This document shows positions 61,260-64,000 of a DNA stretch of 64,000 bases, piece after piece. The stretch is from Mycobacterium sp. PSTR-4-N. Its GTDB lineage: Bacteria; Actinomycetota; Actinomycetes; Mycobacteriales; Mycobacteriaceae. The stretch is from assembly GCF_022348085.1 (NCBI RefSeq), contig NZ_JAKRFN010000013.1, positions 62,001-126,000 of the forward strand, read 5' to 3'. The translations under genes were made by a program, and so were the position numbers. Position 1 is the first letter of the stretch. Every line of letters begins with the position of its first letter. Below the pieces are notes generated by a model that saw only the letters and a program-made list of their open reading frames with translations, was not told the origin of the DNA and made no database searches.

Positions 61260-62438
61260 GTGAACACCGCCGAGTATCCGAGCCACCGCTACCGGCCGCT
61301 CTATGCGGCCGGGTTCGTCACTGCCTTCGGCGCGCATTCCATCGCCGCGAACCTGGGGACGTATGGACAGCAGCAGCAGGCCAGCCTGCTCACGATCGGC
61401 CTGCTGCTCGCCGTGTACGACGCTGCCGAGGTCATCCTCAAACCGGTCTTCGGCACACTGGTGGATCGAGTGGGGCCGCGCCCCGTTCTCATCGGTGGCT
61501 TGATCGGATTCGCCTGCGCGTCAGCAGCATTCGTCGCAGCCGGCGATCCCGCGCTACTCGGCGTGGCGCGCTTCGGCCAAGGGGCCGCCGCGGCGGCGTT
61601 CTCCCCCGCGGCGTCCACCCTCGTGGCCCGACTCCAGTCACCCGGCGGTCACGGGCGACGGTTCGGCAGCTACGGAGCGTGGAAAGGGTTGGGGTACACG
61701 CTGGGACCGCTGCTGGGTGGGGCGCTGGTGACCCTCGGCGGGTACACCACGCTGTTCGCCTGCCTCGGCGGGCTCGCGGTGATCGTCGCCGCCTGGGCCG
61801 CGTGGGTGGTTCCCCGGGTCGAGCCGTTGCCGCGGCGGCGTTCCACCGTGGCGGATCTGGCCCGTCGTCTCACCCGGCGCGCATTTCTCGTGCCCACCCT
61901 GGTGCTCGCCGCGTCGACCGCTGCACTGTCGATCGGCGTGGGTTTCTTCCCGATTCTCGCCGCGTCGGCCGGAGCCAGCGCGGTGCTCAGCGGAGCGCTG
62001 GTATCCCTGCTGTCGGGCTGCGCGGCGTTCTCCCAACCGTGGGCGGGCCGCGCGCTGGATGCCCGTCGCGTCAGCTACCGGGCGGGCGCCGTCGCGGGAT
62101 CGGCCGCCTGCGGTGCCGGCTTCCTGCTGGCGGGACTCCTGGCCGGGCCGGCCGGGCTGACCGTCGGCGCCGTCGCGATCGGACTGGGCGCGGGTGTGCT
62201 GTCCCCACTCGGTTTCGCGGCCCTGGCCGCATCGGCGCCGCCGGAACGGCTCGGCGAGACCATGGGGTCGGCCGAGGTCGGTCGCGAGCTCGGAGATGCC
62301 GGCGGCCCGCTGCTGGTGGGCGCCGTCGCCGCCGCAGCCACGCTCGGGGTGGGATGCGTGGCCGCGGCGGCGCTCATGGCCGGCGTCGCCGCCCTCTCGG
62401 CGGCGGCGAAGGACTGGCCTACTTCGGGGGCATCCTGA
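61260..62438 (+). CDS. Major facilitator superfamily transporter
   Basis: 392-residue MFS permease with 12 predicted TM helices. Motif A-like GTLVDRVGPRPVLIGGLIG (~68-86) and GSYGAWKGLGYTLGPLLGG in helix 5 suggest a drug:proton antiporter type. GTG start 61260, 24 bases after DedA. 3' end overlaps the convergent SDR gene by 20 bases. Confidence 0.87.
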   Translation: MNTAEYPSHRYRPLYAAGFVTAFGAHSIAANLGTYGQQQQASLLTIGLLLAVYDAAEVILKPVFGTLVDRVGPRPVLIGGLIGFACASAAFVAAGDPALLGVARFGQGAAAAAFSPAASTLVARLQSPGGHGRRFGSYGAWKGLGYTLGPLLGGALVTLGGYTTLFACLGGLAVIVAAWAAWVVPRVEPLPRRRSTVADLARRLTRRAFLVPTLVLAASTAALSIGVGFFPILAASAGASAVLSGALVSLLSGCAAFSQPWAGRALDARRVSYRAGAVAGSAACGAGFLLAGLLAGPAGLTVGAVAIGLGAGVLSPLGFAALAASAPPERLGETMGSAEVGRELGDAGGPLLVGAVAAAATLGVGCVAAAALMAGVAALSAAAKDWPTSGAS

Positions 62439-63195
62439 TGCCGCCGTCGACGCGCACGACTTCGGCGTTCATGTAGGAGTTGGTGAGCAGCTCGACCACC
62501 ATCGACGCGAGCTCTTCGGGCTTGCCGAGCCGGCGCGGGTAGAGGACGGACTCGCCGAGCTTGGCCTTGAACGCCTCCGAGTCCGGACCTTCACCGTAGA
62601 TCGGCGTGTCGATCAGGCCGGGAGCGACGGTGTTGACGCGGATGCCGACCGCGGCGAGGTCGCGGGCGACGGGCAACGTCAATCCGACGACGCCACCCTT
62701 CGACGACGAGTACGCCGCCTGACCGATCTGGCCGTCGAAGGCGGCCACGCTGGTCATGTTGACGATGGCGCCGCGCTCACCGGAGTCGGTGAGGTCGAGC
62801 CGGCTCATCGCGGTGGCGGCCAGCCGGATGCAGTCGAAGGTGCCGACCAGGTTGATCGCGAGCACCTTCTTGTAGGCGTCGAGGTTGTGCGCCGAGGCGA
62901 ATTCGCCGTCCTTACCGATCGTCCTTTGCGCCCAACCGATTCCGGCGGAATTGACGAGGACGCGCAGCGGCCCCAAGTCGACGGCGGTGTTGACCGCGTC
63001 CTCGATCTGGGACGTGTCGGTCACGTCGACGCTGACGTACGCGCCGCCGATCTCGTGCGCCAGTTCCTGGCCTCGCTCGGCCTGCAGGTCGGCGATGACG
63101 ACCCGGGCGCCCTGCGAGGCGAGGAGGCGGGCGGTGGCGGCGCCGATGCCTGAGGCTCCGCCGGTGACAATTGCGCTGGTTCCATTGACGTCCAC
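62419..63195 (-). CDS. SDR 3-hydroxyacyl-CoA dehydrogenase-like
   Basis: 258-residue SDR. Cofactor motif TGGASGIGAATA (~10-21), NSAG, catalytic Ser in NMTSVAAF, Tyr/Lys in YSSSK (~160-164) and a PGLIDTPIYG loop. Resembles type II 3-hydroxyacyl-CoA dehydrogenases (HSD17B10-like) of fatty acid beta-oxidation. GTG start at 63193-63195; the longer frame adds 16 residues without support. Overlaps MFS by 20 bases. Confidence 0.88.
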   Translation of the reverse strand: MDVNGTSAIVTGGASGIGAATARLLASQGARVVIADLQAERGQELAHEIGGAYVSVDVTDTSQIEDAVNTAVDLGPLRVLVNSAGIGWAQRTIGKDGEFASAHNLDAYKKVLAINLVGTFDCIRLAATAMSRLDLTDSGERGAIVNMTSVAAFDGQIGQAAYSSSKGGVVGLTLPVARDLAAVGIRVNTVAPGLIDTPIYGEGPDSEAFKAKLGESVLYPRRLGKPEELASMVVELLTNSYMNAEVVRVDGGIRMPPK

Positions 63196-63270
63196 AGCCG
63201 GAGTGTAGGACAGGTGTCGAGAAGCCGATCGCGAGACACCCACCCCGCATCTGCGCGGTCCGACGTCGAC

Positions 63271-64000
63271 CTAATGCACATCCTCGGAATGCGCGGACAT
63301 GTGAAGTCGTACGCGCAGACGCTCGACCGTGGCGTCGACGATCTCGGCGAGCGGCCCGTCGGCCACACACGCGACCGGATCGTCAGACTCCTCGATGGCC
63401 CTGAACCGCTCGGCCAACGCGGAAGCACCGAGCATCGCGCCGGGTGAGCGAATGGCGTGCGCGCTGCGGCGGACGGCGTCCGCGTCACCCGCGGCGGCCG
63501 CGCGATGGAGGTCATCCAGCCGGCGCGGCATCTCGGTGACGAAGGACCGCGCGACCTTCTGCAGCGACACCTCGCCGAGCTCGGCAAGCATCCGATCGAT
63601 CCGCACGTCGTCGAGCAGAGGCGCACCGCCCACCGTCTGGACAGGTCCGCTCGTCAACGGTTCCCGATCCGGACATTCCTCGGGGCGCTGACCGAGGAAG
63701 CGGCCGAGCTCCCGCGAAAGATCGGCAAGGTGAAGGGGTTTGGTCAGGAAGCCGTCCATCCCCGCCCTCTCGCACGCATCGCGGTTGCCCTCCATCGTGG
63801 ATGCGGTGAGCGCCAGGATGGGGATGTGAACGCCACTGCCGCGTTCCTCGGCCCGGATCCGTCGGGTCGCCATGTATCCGTCCATGACCGGCATGTTGCA
63901 GTCCATCAGGACGGCGTCGAACCGGCCTGAACCCAGGCGCTCCAACGCTTCCGCCCCATCGAAAGCGGCCTCGCATACATAGCCGAGCCTCTTGAGTTGC
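63271..64000 (-). CDS. Receiver-HPt signalling protein, C-terminal part (5' partial)
   Basis: Partial protein that runs off the window end; the frame is open to 63999. It shows a receiver domain (LKRLGYVCEAAFDGAEALER, phospho-Asp in AVLMDCNMPVMDG, Lys in FLTKPL) and then an HPt domain with the phospho-His in RRSAHAIRSPGAMLGA. This is the tail of a hybrid sensor histidine kinase; the kinase and sensor parts lie outside. TAG stop at 63271-63273. 75 bases before the SDR start on the same strand. Confidence 0.88.
   Translation of the reverse strand, partial: QLKRLGYVCEAAFDGAEALERLGSGRFDAVLMDCNMPVMDGYMATRRIRAEERGSGVHIPILALTASTMEGNRDACERAGMDGFLTKPLHLADLSRELGRFLGQRPEECPDREPLTSGPVQTVGGAPLLDDVRIDRMLAELGEVSLQKVARSFVTEMPRRLDDLHRAAAAGDADAVRRSAHAIRSPGAMLGASALAERFRAIEESDDPVACVADGPLAEIVDATVERLRVRLHMSAHSEDVH

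Noticed and set aside
63196..63270. GGTGTC...GACACC hairpin after the signalling gene as a terminator
   Set aside because: Only a 6-base stem with a 16-base loop; too weak to call.

Overview
The window comes from the chromosome of a mycobacterium, most likely a fast-growing Mycolicibacterium. Three things point there: high G+C; the complete mycolic-acid FAS-II operon (fabD-acpM-kasA-kasB-accD6) preceded by aceE and mabR; and a gene order that, from memory, follows the M. tuberculosis Rv2228c to Rv2252 block and then mscR and its partner (Rv2259-Rv2260). AcpM is the short type, without the C-terminal extension of M. tuberculosis AcpM, which fits a fast grower. No identity search could be run.

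Layout. 1-9.8 kb: the 3' part of an XRE-cupin regulator; an RNase H-phosphatase fusion, zinc-ribbon protein and Nif3-like gene cluster on the minus strand; ptkA-ptpA-SURF1 on the plus strand; cobD; an amidohydrolase; and a divergent SDR/TetR pair with two tandem operators. 9.7-11.5 kb: tRNA-Val (antisense to the TetR 3' end), ahpE, a DUF3052 gene and a lipoprotein. 11.6-21.2 kb: aceE, mabR and the FAS-II/malonyl-CoA operon, closed by a strong hairpin. 21.2-30.2 kb: glpD with its TetR, an FAD-dependent alkyl-DHAP-synthase-like protein with a diacylglycerol kinase, a DUF3145 gene, a beta-lactamase-fold hydrolase, a methyltransferase, and the mycothiol-dependent formaldehyde dehydrogenase with an MBL-fold partner. 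30.2-38.7 kb: a SABATH-type methyltransferase, a dihydrodipicolinate-reductase-like protein and a tightly coupled four-gene peptide ABC importer.

38.7-64 kb is more accessory: SDR/TetR, a P450, a 13E12-type HNH protein, AzlCD, an alpha/beta hydrolase, a secreted M4 metalloprotease, a PhoD-like phosphatase, a POT transporter, a coupled sedolisin plus two membrane proteins, then a run of exported or membrane proteins of unknown role. That run includes a protein made of about ten 20-residue repeats with a basic tail, a bestrophin-like protein and a channel-like protein with a lost selectivity filter. A DHFR-like reductase, a class III cyclase, DedA, an MFS transporter, an SDR and the C-terminal part of a receiver-HPt signalling protein follow.

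The functional centre is lipid and cell-envelope synthesis. Pyruvate dehydrogenase E1 makes acetyl-CoA, AccD6 carboxylates it to malonyl-CoA, FabD loads AcpM, and KasA/KasB elongate meromycolate chains under MabR control. Many operons use 4-base ATGA/GTGA/TTGA stop-start overlaps. Many convergent genes overlap at their 3' ends. No IS element, prophage or CRISPR array was seen. No stretch above 300 bases lacks a gene; the longest is about 281 bases at 54982-55262.
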